Shown: positions 29,104-39,884 of the stretch, in pieces | Layout: each line of letters starts with the position of its first letter | Numbering within the stretch: position 1 is the first letter of the stretch | Source of the DNA: Paeniglutamicibacter antarcticus | Lineage (GTDB): Bacteria > Actinomycetota > Actinomycetes > Actinomycetales > Micrococcaceae | Reading direction: 5' to 3' | Assembly: GCF_900010755.1 (NCBI RefSeq) | Contig: NZ_CZJT01000086.1 | Coordinates: forward strand, 90,583 to 154,582 | Length of the DNA stretch: 64,000 nucleotides | Made by a program: the position numbers and the translations under genes | Notes under the pieces: model-generated | Database searches by the model: none | What the model saw: the letters and a program-made list of their open reading frames with translations, nothing else | Told to the model about the DNA's origin: nothing

Positions 29104-30432
29104 ATGGAGACCTTTGATGCAATCGTCGTCGGCGCCGGCGTGGCCGGACTCACCGCGGCACGCCTGCTGGCACAGGCCGGGCAGGGTGTTCTCGTGTTGG
29201 AGGCACGCGATCGCATCGGCGGCCGCACTTGGACCGAGCACGCCGACGGCTTCACCACCGACCGTGGCGCCTCGTGGATCCACGGCATCGACGGAAACCC
29301 GCTGGCCCAGGTGGTGGATGCCTTCGGAATGCGAAGTGTCGAGTTCACTGTCGGCAGCTACCAATCGCACAGCCGGCCCATCGCCTATTACGGGCCAGCA
29401 GGTGAACGCCTGAGTGAAGAAGCGAGCCACGCGTTCGGCGAAGACATCCGGGAATTCGACAGCCACCTGGCTGCCACCATAGGGGTATCGGTGCCGGGCA
29501 GTTCCTACGCGGACGCCATCGAGGAAACCCTTACCGCGCTGGACTGGGAGGCAAGCCGGGCCGCACGCGTGCGGGAGTTCATGTACCACCGCGCGGAAGA
29601 GCAGTACGGGGTTTCAGCCGGGAACCTCGATGCCCACGGACTCGACGACGACTCGGTGGAGGGCGATGAGGTTGTCTTTCCCGAGGGATTCGGCGAGCTT
29701 GCGGCGCATTTGGCCAAGGGCCTGGACATTCGGCTCGATCATGTTGTCACGCGTGTGCAATGGTCGCCCGACGGGGCGCGCGTGATGTGCGGACAGGGCG
29801 GGTTCAGCGCGGCCAAGGTTATCGTCACGGTGCCGATCGGGATCCTGAAGTCCGGCGACTTCGAGTTCTCACCCGCCCTGCCCGAACCGCTCACCGACGC
29901 CATCGCGGGGTTCGAGATGAACAACTTCGAAAAGGTGTTCCTGCGCTTTCCCCGGAAGTTCTGGGACCACGATGTCTATGCAATCCGGCAGCAGGGCGAT
30001 GCCGGAACCTGGTGGCATTCCTGGTACGACCTGACTGACCTGCACGGGGTGCCGACCCTGCTCACCTTCGCCGCCGGGCCAAGCGCCCTGGAAACCCGGG
30101 GGTGGAGCGATGGCCACATCGCCGAGTCGGTGCTCCAGGCGCTGCGCGGCATCTATGGGGAACTGGTCGAAACCCCGGAGCACGTACTGGTCACGAACTG
30201 GCAGGACGATCCTTTCTCCCGCGGCTCGTACGCGTACATGACCCCGGGCTCAAGAACCGAGCACCATGACCTGCTCGCCACGCCCGTGGCCGGAGTGCTG
30301 CACCTCGCGGGCGAGGCCACCTGGGGGGAGGACCCTGCAACCGTGACGGCCGCACTGCGCTCGGGGCACCGGGCAGCCCAGAACATCCTCGGCCGTGAAC
30401 TCCCGTTCAAGACCTTGTCCGACCGGATCTGA
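29104..30432 (+). CDS. flavin-containing amine oxidase
   Basis: FAD-dependent oxidase of the monoamine/polyamine oxidase superfamily, 442 residues. The N-terminal dinucleotide fold reads VVGAGVAGLTAARLL followed by LEARDRIGGRTWT; the substrate-side motif RGASWIHG and the C-terminal FAD contact GEATWGEDPATVTAALRSG (parts GEATWGED and AALRSGHRAA) are present. No signal peptide. The RGASWIHG motif is shared with polyamine oxidases and LSD1-like proteins, so a polyamine or related amine is the best guess for the substrate. Single-gene unit on an apparently leaderless transcript. Confidence 0.88.
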   Translation: METFDAIVVGAGVAGLTAARLLAQAGQGVLVLEARDRIGGRTWTEHADGFTTDRGASWIHGIDGNPLAQVVDAFGMRSVEFTVGSYQSHSRPIAYYGPAGERLSEEASHAFGEDIREFDSHLAATIGVSVPGSSYADAIEETLTALDWEASRAARVREFMYHRAEEQYGVSAGNLDAHGLDDDSVEGDEVVFPEGFGELAAHLAKGLDIRLDHVVTRVQWSPDGARVMCGQGGFSAAKVIVTVPIGILKSGDFEFSPALPEPLTDAIAGFEMNNFEKVFLRFPRKFWDHDVYAIRQQGDAGTWWHSWYDLTDLHGVPTLLTFAAGPSALETRGWSDGHIAESVLQALRGIYGELVETPEHVLVTNWQDDPFSRGSYAYMTPGSRTEHHDLLATPVAGVLHLAGEATWGEDPATVTAALRSGHRAAQNILGRELPFKTLSDRI

Positions 30433-30485
30433 ACCGGCGCCTGCCTCGCCCCGCACGCGGGCACAGGCTCCCTTGGCAGGGCGGC

Positions 30486-30512
30486 ATCCGGGTGACCCGA
30501 GGACACCCGGAT
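30486..30512 (+). terminator. terminator of the amine oxidase gene
   Basis: Perfect 9-bp stem (30486-30494 with 30504-30512), 9-nt loop. A second tight 7-bp palindrome with 1-nt loop follows at 30517-30531. Confidence 0.6.
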
Positions 30513-30596
30513 CCAGCCGGTCCTGGACCGGACATGCTCCCGAAGCCGGCCGCCGACGTCTGTCGTTGTCCACCACGCGACACAATTGTTCAACAA

Positions 30597-30627
30597 ATGA
30601 CATCCGGTCCCATCACGGTGCTATGTT
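30597..30627 (+). promoter_or_regulatory. promoter of leuA and its leader peptide
   Basis: ATGACA (30597-30602), 19 nt, TATGTT (30622-30627). The leader-peptide ATG at 30634 is 6 nt downstream, so the leader peptide is probably translated from a leaderless 5' end. Confidence 0.55.
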
Positions 30628-30633
30628 TATGCC

Positions 30634-30690
30634 ATGCATTTCGGACTACTACTACTAAGCCGCCGCGGCGAGACCCACACAGGACTCTAG
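30634..30690 (+). CDS. leuL: leuA leader peptide (attenuator)
   Basis: An 18-codon frame, MHFGLLLLSRRGETHTGL, contains four CTA leucine codons in a row (30646-30657). CTA is rare in high-GC genomes, so ribosomes should stall here when charged tRNA-Leu is scarce. It ends 81 bp before leuA, a leucine-biosynthesis gene, which is the expected layout for attenuation. Downstream RNA can form competing pairings: 30663-30672 with 30708-30717 (10 bp including one G-U), 30681-30685 with 30692-30696, and 30699-30703 with 30732-30736. Leader peptides before leuA are known in other actinobacteria; the exact switch here is inferred. Confidence 0.85.
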   Translation: MHFGLLLLSRRGETHTGL

Positions 30691-32511
<1,821 letters not shown>

Positions 32512-32546
32512 CGCAATCCCCACCCCCGTGTAGGGGGGTAGGTGTT

Positions 32547-32592
32547 CCGAAGGTCCGCTGCATCGGGTTGATGCAGCGGACCTTCGGTTTTC
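32547..32592 (+). terminator. intrinsic terminator of leuA
   Basis: Perfect 17-bp stem (32547-32563 with 32571-32587), 7-nt loop, then TTTTC. It ends right before recO. Confidence 0.9.
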
Positions 32593-32610
32593 TTTGAGAT
32601 GATGGTTTAC

Positions 32611-33363
32611 GTGTCACGATCTGGTTTTGCCGCAAAGAGCTACCGCACGCGCGGAATCATTTTGCGCACCCAAAAACTCGGCGAGGCAGACCGGATCATC
32701 ACGCTGCTGAGCCCCGAGCGCGGGGTCATTCGCGCCGCAGCGAAGGGGGTTCGCCGCACCAGTTCCAAAATGGGGGCAACGCTTGAACCCTTCATGGAGG
32801 TCGACGCGCAGATCGTCATCGGCAAATCCCTGCACACCATCACCCAGGCCCAGCTGATCCACCCGTACGGGCAGGCGCTGGTTGCCGACTATGCTGCCTA
32901 CACGGCTGCCTATGCCATGGTGGAGACGGCCGAACGGCTCACCGATTCGGAAGCCGAATCCGTTGCCCCGCAATACCGCTTGTTACACGGCGCCATTGCC
33001 GCCTTGGCACGCGGCGGCCTGGAACCGGGCACGGTGCTGGATTCCTACCTGTTGCGTGCGCTCTCCACCGCCGGCTGGGCGCCAAGTTTCACCCATTGCG
33101 TGCGCTGCGGCGCCGTGGGACCCCACCATGCGGTGAACATCCCGCTCGGCGGCGCCGTCTGCCACGATTGCCGTCCCGCCGGCTCGCTCTCACCTTCCCC
33201 GCAGGCCATGGAATTGCTTGCCGCCCTGCTGGTAGGGGACTGGAGCATCGTGAATGCCAGTGACCTCGCCGCGCGCACCCAGGCCGGAAACATAGTTTCC
33301 AGCTATCTGCAATGGCACCTTGAACGTGCAGTTAAATCCCTCAAACTTGTGGAGAGAAGATGA
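32611..33363 (+). CDS. recO: DNA repair protein RecO
   Basis: Recombination mediator that loads RecA with RecR and anneals single strands. About 250 residues: an N-terminal OB fold ([19 protein letters not shown]), a helical part, and a cysteine cluster (CVRCGAVG with CHDC) that probably holds zinc. GTG 32611 is preferred because it places [10 protein letters not shown] at the usual distance; ATG codons at 32599 and 32602 are in frame alternatives just behind the leuA terminator. The stop overlaps uppS by 4 nt. Confidence 0.94.
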   Translation: MSRSGFAAKSYRTRGIILRTQKLGEADRIITLLSPERGVIRAAAKGVRRTSSKMGATLEPFMEVDAQIVIGKSLHTITQAQLIHPYGQALVADYAAYTAAYAMVETAERLTDSEAESVAPQYRLLHGAIAALARGGLEPGTVLDSYLLRALSTAGWAPSFTHCVRCGAVGPHHAVNIPLGGAVCHDCRPAGSLSPSPQAMELLAALLVGDWSIVNASDLAARTQAGNIVSSYLQWHLERAVKSLKLVERR

Positions 33364-34172
33364 CAAAACCCACCAAGATCACGGGCAAACCCGGAGCCAC
33401 CCGCCCCGCGCCCCACCCGGCGGGTTTCACCATGCCGCAGATCCCGGCAGAATTTATTCCGCAGCATGTGGCCATCGTGATGGACGGCAACGGCCGCTGG
33501 GCCAACCAACGCGGCTTGCCACGCACCGACGGGCACAAGGCAGGGGAAGCCGCGTTGCTTGACGTGATGGCAGGTGCCATCGAAATGGGCATCAAGCATG
33601 TCTCCGTCTACGCTTTTTCCACCGAGAACTGGAAGCGCAGCCCGGAGGAAGTCCGTTTCCTCATGGGATTCTCCCGCGACGTATTGCGCCGCCAGCGTGA
33701 CACCTTGAACTCCTGGGGCGTGAATATCCGCTGGGCCGGGCGCGAACCGCGCCTGTGGCGTTCGGTGATCAACGAGCTGAAGGCAGCTGAGGAGCTGACT
33801 GCCGGAAACGAAACCTGCCAGCTGACCATGTGCGTGAACTACGGGGGCCGGGCGGAGATCGCCGATGCTGTCCAGGCCATCGCCGCCGAGGTCCAGGCAG
33901 GTCGCTTGAAGCCTTCGCAGGTCAGTGAGAAGACGGTTGCCAAGTACCTGGATGAGCCGCAGCTGCCGGATGTCGATCTTTTCATGCGCACCAGCGGCGA
34001 ACAGCGCACATCCAACTTCATGCTGTGGCAGTCGGCATATGCGGAGATGGTGTTCATCGATGACCTGTGGCCCGACGTGAACCGTGCGACGCTGTGGTCC
34101 GCGGTTCAGGAATACGCCAGCCGCGACCGCCGCTACGGCGGGGCCATCGACAAACCTGATACCGGGGCCTAA
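33360..34172 (+). CDS. uppS: isoprenyl transferase (undecaprenyl diphosphate synthase family)
   Basis: Cis-prenyltransferase making the polyprenyl carrier lipid for peptidoglycan and other envelope glycans. The 270-residue protein carries the catalytic [12 protein letters not shown], the region [15 protein letters not shown], and [15 protein letters not shown] near the C-terminus. A 30-residue Pro/Lys-rich tail precedes the core. It overlaps recO (ATGA), the conserved actinobacterial pair. Chain length of the product cannot be read from sequence. Confidence 0.96.
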   Translation: MTKPTKITGKPGATRPAPHPAGFTMPQIPAEFIPQHVAIVMDGNGRWANQRGLPRTDGHKAGEAALLDVMAGAIEMGIKHVSVYAFSTENWKRSPEEVRFLMGFSRDVLRRQRDTLNSWGVNIRWAGREPRLWRSVINELKAAEELTAGNETCQLTMCVNYGGRAEIADAVQAIAAEVQAGRLKPSQVSEKTVAKYLDEPQLPDVDLFMRTSGEQRTSNFMLWQSAYAEMVFIDDLWPDVNRATLWSAVQEYASRDRRYGGAIDKPDTGA

Positions 34173-34189
34173 TTCTTCGTTTCCACGCG

Positions 34190-34217
34190 CTGACAGGCAC
34201 AGATGTATCGCTAGACT
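34190..34217 (+). promoter_or_regulatory. promoter of the small membrane protein, leaderless
   Basis: CTGACA (34190-34195), 16 nt, TAGACT (34212-34217), and the GTG start 7 nt later at 34225. Confidence 0.55.
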
Positions 34218-34224
34218 GATTTCC

Positions 34225-34566
34225 GTGAGCTATCTGATACTGGTCATGGCGGGGCTGTCCTTCGGGTTTTTGTGTGCAAACGCAAACATCCCCAAAATCC
34301 GGGTGCTGCCGCTGGTTGCGACGTTCACCGTGCTCGCCGCCAGCGCGTTGGTCGTTTCCGCGGTACCGATCCCTGGGTTGGACCCCGCCAACACGTATAT
34401 TTTTGCGGTCGCTGTGTTCGCCGGTGCGATCCTCGCGGCGCCCATCCTCTGGCGGGAACACCCGCTTCTGTCAGGGCTCGGCTACTTCGAAAGGCTGCGG
34501 ATTTCCTTCAACCAGCCCCGGAGGCTGCGCGATACCTACGACCAGCCGGTTCCGCAAGATTCATAA
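34225..34566 (+). CDS. small membrane protein, unknown function
   Basis: A 113-residue protein with three hydrophobic segments (YLILVMAGLSFGFLCA, LPLVATFTVLAASALVVS, YIFAVAVFAGAILAAPIL) and a polar C-terminus (RLRISFNQPRRLRDTYDQP). I do not recognise a family. The GTG at 34225 is supported by a promoter whose -10 box ends 7 nt upstream and by the fact that the longer open frame would run through the end of uppS. Convergent with the alpha/beta hydrolase gene. Confidence 0.65.
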   Translation: MSYLILVMAGLSFGFLCANANIPKIRVLPLVATFTVLAASALVVSAVPIPGLDPANTYIFAVAVFAGAILAAPILWREHPLLSGLGYFERLRISFNQPRRLRDTYDQPVPQDS

Positions 34567-34642
34567 CCGATTTTTCCCCTGCACAACCCCACCTGCTGAG
34601 AACCTTCGATTGAGACCGCGGGGGAGTAGCACGCCGCGACAC

Positions 34643-35821
34643 TTATCCGGCATGGGGCCGTGTGGGCAGGTAGCCGGCGGCCCAACGGTCAATGCCTTCA
34701 TAGGCCGCCGCACGGGGTCCCGTCAGGGACGTGAACACATCATGCATCGAGCCATCGATGATCACGTTGGTGACTTCCGACCCCAAACCCAGGCTGCGTT
34801 CCCGCACCACCTGGACCTCAATGACCGAGTCGTTATGCAGCATCGACTCGTCAAAGCTGGTACCCAGGTGCGTTGACCGGGAGGTGAGCACCAGGATGGG
34901 GATTTTCACGTGGAGGCCACGAGACACTTCCTTGTGCCCTGCCAGGATTGCGGTGATCCAACCCGCCGTGGGCGCGAAGGCCACCTGTGGCCGCCACAGC
35001 GGATGCAGGTCCCAGGAACCGTGGGCCAGCCTGCTGAGCGACCGCCAATAGTGGTCGAATTCCGGCAGGTGCAGTTTGGCGCGCGGGCGCACCCTGGCGA
35101 TTGGTTCAAGTACGCCTTGGGTTGCATAGCGCACCAGGTAACTTCCCTGCATTTCCAGCCACGGGCTGTTGAGGATCAAGGCGCCAAAAGCGTCAGGGTT
35201 CCGGTTCACCCACAGGCTTGCAATCAGCCCACCGGTGGAGTGGGCAACGCAAATGCCAGGAAGATCATTGCCTTCCAAACCCCGGATGGTCGCCAACGCC
35301 GCTGCGAGGTCGGCATCGTATTCCTCCAATTTGGCGGTGAACCCCGGGTTCTGGTGGTGGGGGCGCAGGCTGCGCCCATAGCGGCGCAAATCAATGGCAT
35401 AGAAGGAGTAACCGCGCGAGTGCCAGTACTCGGCAAGCTCGGTGTTGTAGAAATAGTCGCTCCAGCCGTGAAGTGAGAGCACGAATCCGTTGGTGACTTT
35501 CTGGCGCGCCCTGCGCTCGTCACGGTGTCTTCCGAGATCCTCACGCAACGGCATAAGCTGCTCGGCGATTCGCCGGAACCATGAGGGACCGCGCGGGGGC
35601 GCGAGGGGGAGTTCAAGGGGATCATACCGAACCAGCGTCGCGCACAGTTCCCCTTCTTCATCGGTGCCCATGGGGAGGCTCGTATAGCTAAAGCCGTCGC
35701 CGAGGATGTCCGGCAACCACTGGCCCGGCCGGGTGGATGCGCAGTAGTCGGGCCAGGTGGCGGTGGGGTCGAATGCCCCGGTGGCGGTGGACCCCGGTGT
35801 TTGTGAAGACGTGTGCGACAT
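34643..35821 (-). CDS. alpha/beta hydrolase, serine aminopeptidase S33 / monoacylglycerol lipase type
   Basis: A 392-residue cytoplasmic hydrolase. The oxyanion region LHGWSDYFYN, the nucleophile elbow VAHSTGGLIAS (Ser in AHSTG instead of GxSxG), a later Asp region ILVLTSRSTH and a terminal SMHDVFTS histidine give a plausible Ser-Asp-His triad. The 110 residues before the fold are unusual in length. Substrate unknown; esters or lipids are likely for this family. The gene is divergent from pyrD with only 60 bp between start codons. Confidence 0.85.
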   Translation of the reverse strand: MSHTSSQTPGSTATGAFDPTATWPDYCASTRPGQWLPDILGDGFSYTSLPMGTDEEGELCATLVRYDPLELPLAPPRGPSWFRRIAEQLMPLREDLGRHRDERRARQKVTNGFVLSLHGWSDYFYNTELAEYWHSRGYSFYAIDLRRYGRSLRPHHQNPGFTAKLEEYDADLAAALATIRGLEGNDLPGICVAHSTGGLIASLWVNRNPDAFGALILNSPWLEMQGSYLVRYATQGVLEPIARVRPRAKLHLPEFDHYWRSLSRLAHGSWDLHPLWRPQVAFAPTAGWITAILAGHKEVSRGLHVKIPILVLTSRSTHLGTSFDESMLHNDSVIEVQVVRERSLGLGSEVTNVIIDGSMHDVFTSLTGPRAAAYEGIDRWAAGYLPTRPHAG

Positions 35822-35827
35822 GTGATG

Positions 35828-35833
35828 AGCATA
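35828..35833 (-). promoter_or_regulatory. -10 box of the alpha/beta hydrolase gene, leaderless
   Basis: TATGCT on the minus strand ends 6 nt before the ATG at 35821. A TTGATC at 35858-35853 (19-nt spacer) could be the -35; it lies inside the short pyrD leader. Confidence 0.5.
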
Positions 35834-35881
35834 ACTGGCTTGAAGTTGTTTGGATCAAGCGCAGAGGGAAGACTGGAGATC

Positions 35882-36970
35882 ATGCGCATCTATCCCACGA
35901 TTTTCCGTGTGTTGTTTTCCGGCATGGACCCGGAAAAGGCCCACCACCTTGCCTTTAAAGCCATTCGACTTTCCGAGAAAGCGGGGCTCTCAAACATCAC
36001 CCGCAAGCTCTGTGCACCGGATGCTGCGTTGCGCCGCACCGTCATGGGCATTGATTTCCCCTCGCCCTTCGGCTTGGCCGCCGGATTCGACAAGGAAGGC
36101 GCAGGCATTGGCGCCCTGGCAGACATCGGCTTCGGGCACGTGGAGGTAGGCACCATCACCGGAGCCCCCCAATCCGGCAATGAACAGCCCCGCCTGTTCC
36201 GCCTGATCGAGGACAAAGCTGTCATCAACCGCATGGGCTTCAACAACGACGGCGCCCACGCGGTTGCGCCACGCACCCGTGCCGCACGTTTGCTGCTGAA
36301 CCGCCGTTTCGGGGCGCACCGCCCGGTGATCGGCATCAACATCGGCAAGACCAAAGTGGTGGAGCTTGAGGACGCCGTCGAGGATTACCTGATCTCCACC
36401 CGTGAGCTCGCACCACACGCCGACTACCTGGTGGTCAACGTGTCTTCCCCGAACACCCCGGGACTGCGCCTGCTCCAAAGCGTTGAATCGTTGCGCCCCT
36501 TGCTTAGCGCCGTGGGTGCCGAGGCAAACCGCGTCGCTGGACGCCACGTTCCGCTGCTGGTGAAGATTGCCCCGGACCTGAGCAATGAAGACCTGGCGGA
36601 CGTCGCAACCCTCGCCCAGGAACTGAAGCTCGATGGCATCATCGCCACCAATACCACCATCGGCCGCGAGGGACTGACCTCCGATGCCTTCAAAGTCGCC
36701 GAGATCGGCGCCGGCGGCCTGAGCGGCGCCCCGCTGAAGGCCCGTTCCTTGGAAGTCTTGAAGGTGCTGCGCGCCAAGGTGCCGGCCGGCATGGCGATCA
36801 TCTCCGTCGGCGGCATCACCACCGGTGAAGACGTCATCGAACGCCTGCAGGCAGGTGCCGACTTGGTCCAGGGTTACACGGCGTTCCTCTATGAGGGCCC
36901 GCTGTGGGCTCGCAGCATCAACAAGACGCTGGCCAAGGCAGTTGCCAACGGGGTTAGCCTCACGAAGTAG
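35882..36970 (+). CDS. pyrD: dihydroorotate dehydrogenase (quinone), class 2
   Basis: Membrane-associated FMN enzyme that oxidises dihydroorotate to orotate with quinone in pyrimidine synthesis. The 362-residue protein has the class 2 N-terminal helices for membrane contact (MRIYPTIFRVLFSGMDPEKA, used as the start), PFGLAAGFDKEG, the catalytic serine in NVSSPNTPGLR, and the FMN-phosphate loop ISVGGITTGEDV. ATG 35882 follows GGAG by 6 nt; an in-frame ATG at 35813 would overlap the divergent gene. It stands apart from any other pyr gene here. Confidence 0.96.
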   Translation: MRIYPTIFRVLFSGMDPEKAHHLAFKAIRLSEKAGLSNITRKLCAPDAALRRTVMGIDFPSPFGLAAGFDKEGAGIGALADIGFGHVEVGTITGAPQSGNEQPRLFRLIEDKAVINRMGFNNDGAHAVAPRTRAARLLLNRRFGAHRPVIGINIGKTKVVELEDAVEDYLISTRELAPHADYLVVNVSSPNTPGLRLLQSVESLRPLLSAVGAEANRVAGRHVPLLVKIAPDLSNEDLADVATLAQELKLDGIIATNTTIGREGLTSDAFKVAEIGAGGLSGAPLKARSLEVLKVLRAKVPAGMAIISVGGITTGEDVIERLQAGADLVQGYTAFLYEGPLWARSINKTLAKAVANGVSLTK

Positions 36971-36995
36971 TTCCTGCATTGGGCTATGCGCCTCA

Positions 36996-37053
36996 AATGG
37001 CTGGTGCTGTTGCCCGGATTTATCTCCGGTCAACAGCACCAGCCATTCTTGTT
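36996..37053 (+). terminator. terminator of pyrD
   Basis: Perfect 17-bp stem (36996-37012 with 37031-37047) with an 18-nt loop that can pair further, then CTTGTTTT. Confidence 0.88.
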
Positions 37054-37072
37054 TTCCCGTGTCATAAGGAAG

Positions 37073-37105
37073 GCGTGTGTTGCACCCCGTAGGGGCAACA
37101 CACGC
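37073..37105 (-). terminator. terminator of the DUF3043 gene
   Basis: Arms 37073-37088 and 37092-37105 pair over 14-15 bp with one bulged base and a 3-nt loop, 30 bp past the stop of the minus-strand gene. Confidence 0.8.
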
Positions 37106-37135
37106 CAGGTGTGGATTACTGAACGCTCGTGCGTT

Positions 37136-37717
37136 TTAGCGCGGGTCTTCGCCTCGGCGTACCTGGGGCTTGGGCAGGCGCATCTTGCGGAACTGCATGC
37201 CACGCATGACTGCATACCAGGTGGTACCGCGTTCCACGGAACCGTAGCGGGCCACCAAGCCCTTTTTCAATCCGCGAGTCATGATGAACGAGTCAACGAA
37301 CACCAGACCAACCAGGATCCAGAGGGCAAAGGTGATGATCATGCTCAGCTGCACGTTCCTGGTCGTGGCAAACGACAGGATCAAGAAGCCGAACACGGCA
37401 AACATGAGGTATTCGCCGATCATGAATCGGCGGTCTACGAAGTCGCGGGCAAACCTTTTCTGGTCGCCACGGTCGCGCAGCGCCATGAAACGCTCGTCGC
37501 CGGTTTCATTGGCCAAACGCATGCGGTTCTGCGCTTCAACACGCTGGGTGCGCGCGGCTTCGCGAGCCAGCTTGCGGTCGGTGGGTACCAACGGCCGCTG
37601 GTTGTTCGCCTGCTGAGCCTTACGCTTGGGAGTCGGGGCATTTTTCTTGCCGTCGGTCGTTGTGGTCTCTGTGGGCGCTTCTACGGAAGCTGCCTCATCT
37701 TTCTTGCGTCCAAACAC
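37136..37717 (-). CDS. DUF3043 domain membrane protein
   Basis: A 193-residue protein. The first 90 residues are very polar (Lys, Arg, Thr, Gln) and probably cytoplasmic; two transmembrane helices follow (YLMFAVFGFLILSFA and IITFALWILVGLVFVDSF), then a basic tail with KKGLVARYGSVERGT. This matches the actinobacterial DUF3043 family, of unknown function. GTG start directly after a TAGACT box, so probably leaderless. Divergent from the M20 peptidase gene. Confidence 0.86.
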   Translation of the reverse strand: MFGRKKDEAASVEAPTETTTTDGKKNAPTPKRKAQQANNQRPLVPTDRKLAREAARTQRVEAQNRMRLANETGDERFMALRDRGDQKRFARDFVDRRFMIGEYLMFAVFGFLILSFATTRNVQLSMIITFALWILVGLVFVDSFIMTRGLKKGLVARYGSVERGTTWYAVMRGMQFRKMRLPKPQVRRGEDPR

Positions 37718-37723
37718 CCGTAT

Positions 37724-37729
37724 AGTCTA
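37724..37729 (-). promoter_or_regulatory. -10 box of the DUF3043 gene, leaderless
   Basis: TAGACT on the minus strand ends 6 nt before the GTG at 37717; no ribosome site and no clear -35. Confidence 0.5.
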
Positions 37730-37774
37730 GCCCGCGCACGGCACGCCTCCCTCATCCAAAACACTGTGCAGTTG

Positions 37775-37780
37775 TAGGCT
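37775..37780 (+). promoter_or_regulatory. -10 box of the M20 dipeptidase gene, leaderless
   Basis: TAGGCT ends 7 nt before the ATG at 37788; no ribosome binding site is seen. Confidence 0.4.
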
Positions 37781-37787
37781 TTCCCGT

Positions 37788-39197
37788 ATGACTACCAAGA
37801 ACACCGCCGATTCGGCGTCATTCGGTGTGGATCGCGAAGCACTGCGCAACCACATCAACGAAGATTTCCCGCGCATCGCCTCCGAGCTAAGCGATCTTGT
37901 GGCAATCCCGGGCATCGCCTGGGAGTCATTTGACGCGGCGCAGCTGGACCGAAGCGCCGAGGCCGTGGCCCAGCTGGTTCGCGATGCCGGTATGGAACAG
38001 GTGGACATCCTGCGGGTGCCCACCGAATCCGGTGCCATGGGCGGACCCGCCATCGTGGCAAACCGACCGGCCCGCGATGGCAAGCCAACGATCTTGCTCT
38101 ACGCCCACCACGATGTGCAGCCACCGGGCGATGAAGAACTGTGGAACACCAAACCTTTTGAGGCCACAGAAATCAATGGCCGCCTTTACGGCCGCGGTGC
38201 AGCAGACGACAAGGCCGGCATCATGGTGCACATCGCAGCCCTGCGCGCGGTCCTGGCCAAGGTTCAGGAGTTCGGACTCGGCGTCACCTTCTTCCTCGAG
38301 GGTGAAGAAGAGGCAGGCTCCCCAAGCTTCCGCAACTTCCTGGAGACCCACCGCGACCGGCTGGCCGCCGACGTCATTGTCGTGGCCGACTCCAGCAACT
38401 GGAAGATTGGCGTCCCGGCACTGACAACATCGCTGCGCGGCATGGCCGGGGGAGTGGTTGAGATCCGCGTTTTGGACCATGCTGTGCACTCGGGCATGTT
38501 CGGGGGGCCGGTGCTCGATGCGCCAACCATTGCCGCCCGCCTGATCTCCACCTTCCACGACTCCGAGGGCAACGTGGCAATCGCGGGCCTGGTTGCCCAC
38601 GATTCGGCGGAGGTCGAATACCCGGAAGCCGACTTCCGCACCGATTCCTCGGTGCTTGATTCGGTTCAGCTCGCTGGCAGCGGCAAGATCTCGGACCGCC
38701 TGTGGAACAAACCTGCACTCTCGATCATCGGCATGGACATCCCGAGCGTTGCGATTTCCTCAAACACCCTGATTCCTTCGACCCGATTCAAGCTGAGCCT
38801 GCGCTTGGCGCCAGGCCAGGACCCGCAGGAAGCGGTTGAGGCGGTTCGGGCCCACATCATGGCACAGGACCTGCGCGGCGCGCAGGTCACCTTCCATTCG
38901 GATGAATCCGGACAGGCCTTCTCCACTGACACCTCGGCACCGGCTGCCCAGGCCAGTTTGTGGGCCTTGGGTGAAGCTTGGGGTGTTGAAGCAGTTGAAA
39001 CGGGCATTGGCGGGTCCATTCCGTTCATTTCCGACCTGCTTGAGGTCTTCCCGCAGGCCCAGATCCTGGTCACCGGAGTGGAAGACCCGGATTCCCGGGC
39101 GCATTCGGCCAACGAGTCGCTTCATTTGGGTGATTTCCGTCATGCAATTCTTGCCGAAGCGATGCTGCTGACACGATTGAACAACCACGGGCTGTAA
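37788..39197 (+). CDS. M20 family metallodipeptidase
   Basis: Zinc-dependent peptidase of 469 residues that probably cleaves dipeptides in the cytoplasm. The metal-site motifs are YAHHDVQPPG (about residue 105), GRGAADDKAGI and FFLEGEEEAGSPSF with the catalytic glutamate; the lid dimerisation domain (HAVHSGMFGGP) interrupts the catalytic domain as usual. The length fits the dipeptidase branch (CNDP/PepV-like) rather than the shorter ArgE/DapE enzymes. One-gene unit before erpA. Confidence 0.9.
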   Translation: MTTKNTADSASFGVDREALRNHINEDFPRIASELSDLVAIPGIAWESFDAAQLDRSAEAVAQLVRDAGMEQVDILRVPTESGAMGGPAIVANRPARDGKPTILLYAHHDVQPPGDEELWNTKPFEATEINGRLYGRGAADDKAGIMVHIAALRAVLAKVQEFGLGVTFFLEGEEEAGSPSFRNFLETHRDRLAADVIVVADSSNWKIGVPALTTSLRGMAGGVVEIRVLDHAVHSGMFGGPVLDAPTIAARLISTFHDSEGNVAIAGLVAHDSAEVEYPEADFRTDSSVLDSVQLAGSGKISDRLWNKPALSIIGMDIPSVAISSNTLIPSTRFKLSLRLAPGQDPQEAVEAVRAHIMAQDLRGAQVTFHSDESGQAFSTDTSAPAAQASLWALGEAWGVEAVETGIGGSIPFISDLLEVFPQAQILVTGVEDPDSRAHSANESLHLGDFRHAILAEAMLLTRLNNHGL

Positions 39198-39304
39198 GAG
39201 CACGTAAGCCGTCGCGACGAACGGTGCCCCCGCGTCGTACGATAGTAGATGAGGGGCGACGCTTGAGGCGTAGCCCAAGTTGAGCAGTAAATGGAGGATC
39301 AAGC

Positions 39305-39679
39305 ATGACAGCTGCAACCAACGAAACCACAGCAGACGCAACCGAGTTGCCGACCCACGAGGTTAAACTCTCCGATGTCGCTGCAGACAAGGTCCGTTCA
39401 CTGCTTGAACAGGAAGGCCGAACCGATCTCCGGTTGCGCGTCGCCGTTCAGCCAGGGGGATGCTCGGGTCTGATCTACCAGCTCTACTTCGACGAGCGCT
39501 TGCTCGAGGGTGACGCAGTCAATGTATACGACGGCGTTGAAGTTGTTGTCGACAAGATGAGCGTCCCGTACTTGGCCGGAGCTTCGATTGACTTCGAAGA
39601 CACCATCTCCAAGCAGGGCTTCACCATCGACAACCCAAGCGCCGGTGGCTCGTGTGCTTGTGGAGATTCTTTCCACTAA
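39305..39679 (+). CDS. erpA: iron-sulfur cluster insertion protein (ErpA/IscA family)
   Basis: A-type carrier that delivers Fe-S clusters to target proteins. The 124-residue protein has the three conserved cysteines in GGCSGLIYQL and in the terminal GGSCACGDSFH. A 17-residue Thr/Ala-rich N-terminus precedes the core. TGGAGG lies 7 nt before the ATG. It sits next to the aa3 oxidase genes, a conserved placement in actinobacteria; nearby clients in this window include the Rieske protein QcrA and HemW, though this link is only inferred. Confidence 0.93.
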   Translation: MTAATNETTADATELPTHEVKLSDVAADKVRSLLEQEGRTDLRLRVAVQPGGCSGLIYQLYFDERLLEGDAVNVYDGVEVVVDKMSVPYLAGASIDFEDTISKQGFTIDNPSAGGSCACGDSFH

Positions 39680-39692
39680 GCCGGAACCAAAT

Positions 39693-39737
39693 ACACCGCT
39701 CACGCGTTGAGACATCTTCTCGCGTGGGCGGTGTTTT
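39693..39737 (+). terminator. terminator of erpA
   Basis: 14-bp stem (39693-39706 with 39721-39734, one G-U pair), 14-nt loop, then TTT. Confidence 0.85.
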
Positions 39738-39884
39738 GGTCGGCATTTCAGCGCCCGAGAGGGTAAGCTCTACGATAAGTAGTAAAACTATGGTTTTCTT
39801 CGACCTCATCAGCGTTGATTCACTTGAGTCCGGCCGCTGGGCGTCGAAGACTCATTCAGCACCAACAAAGAGGAAGGGCCGTCT

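Noticed and set aside
30623..30658. Alternative leader frame with repeated tyrosine codons before leuA
   Set aside because: Starts at ATG 30623, inside the proposed -10 box, and tyrosine has no link to leuA; the leucine frame at 30634 fits the gene.
36986..37777. 263-codon plus-strand frame over the DUF3043 gene
   Set aside because: Runs through two terminators and is antisense to DUF3043, which has a clear domain.
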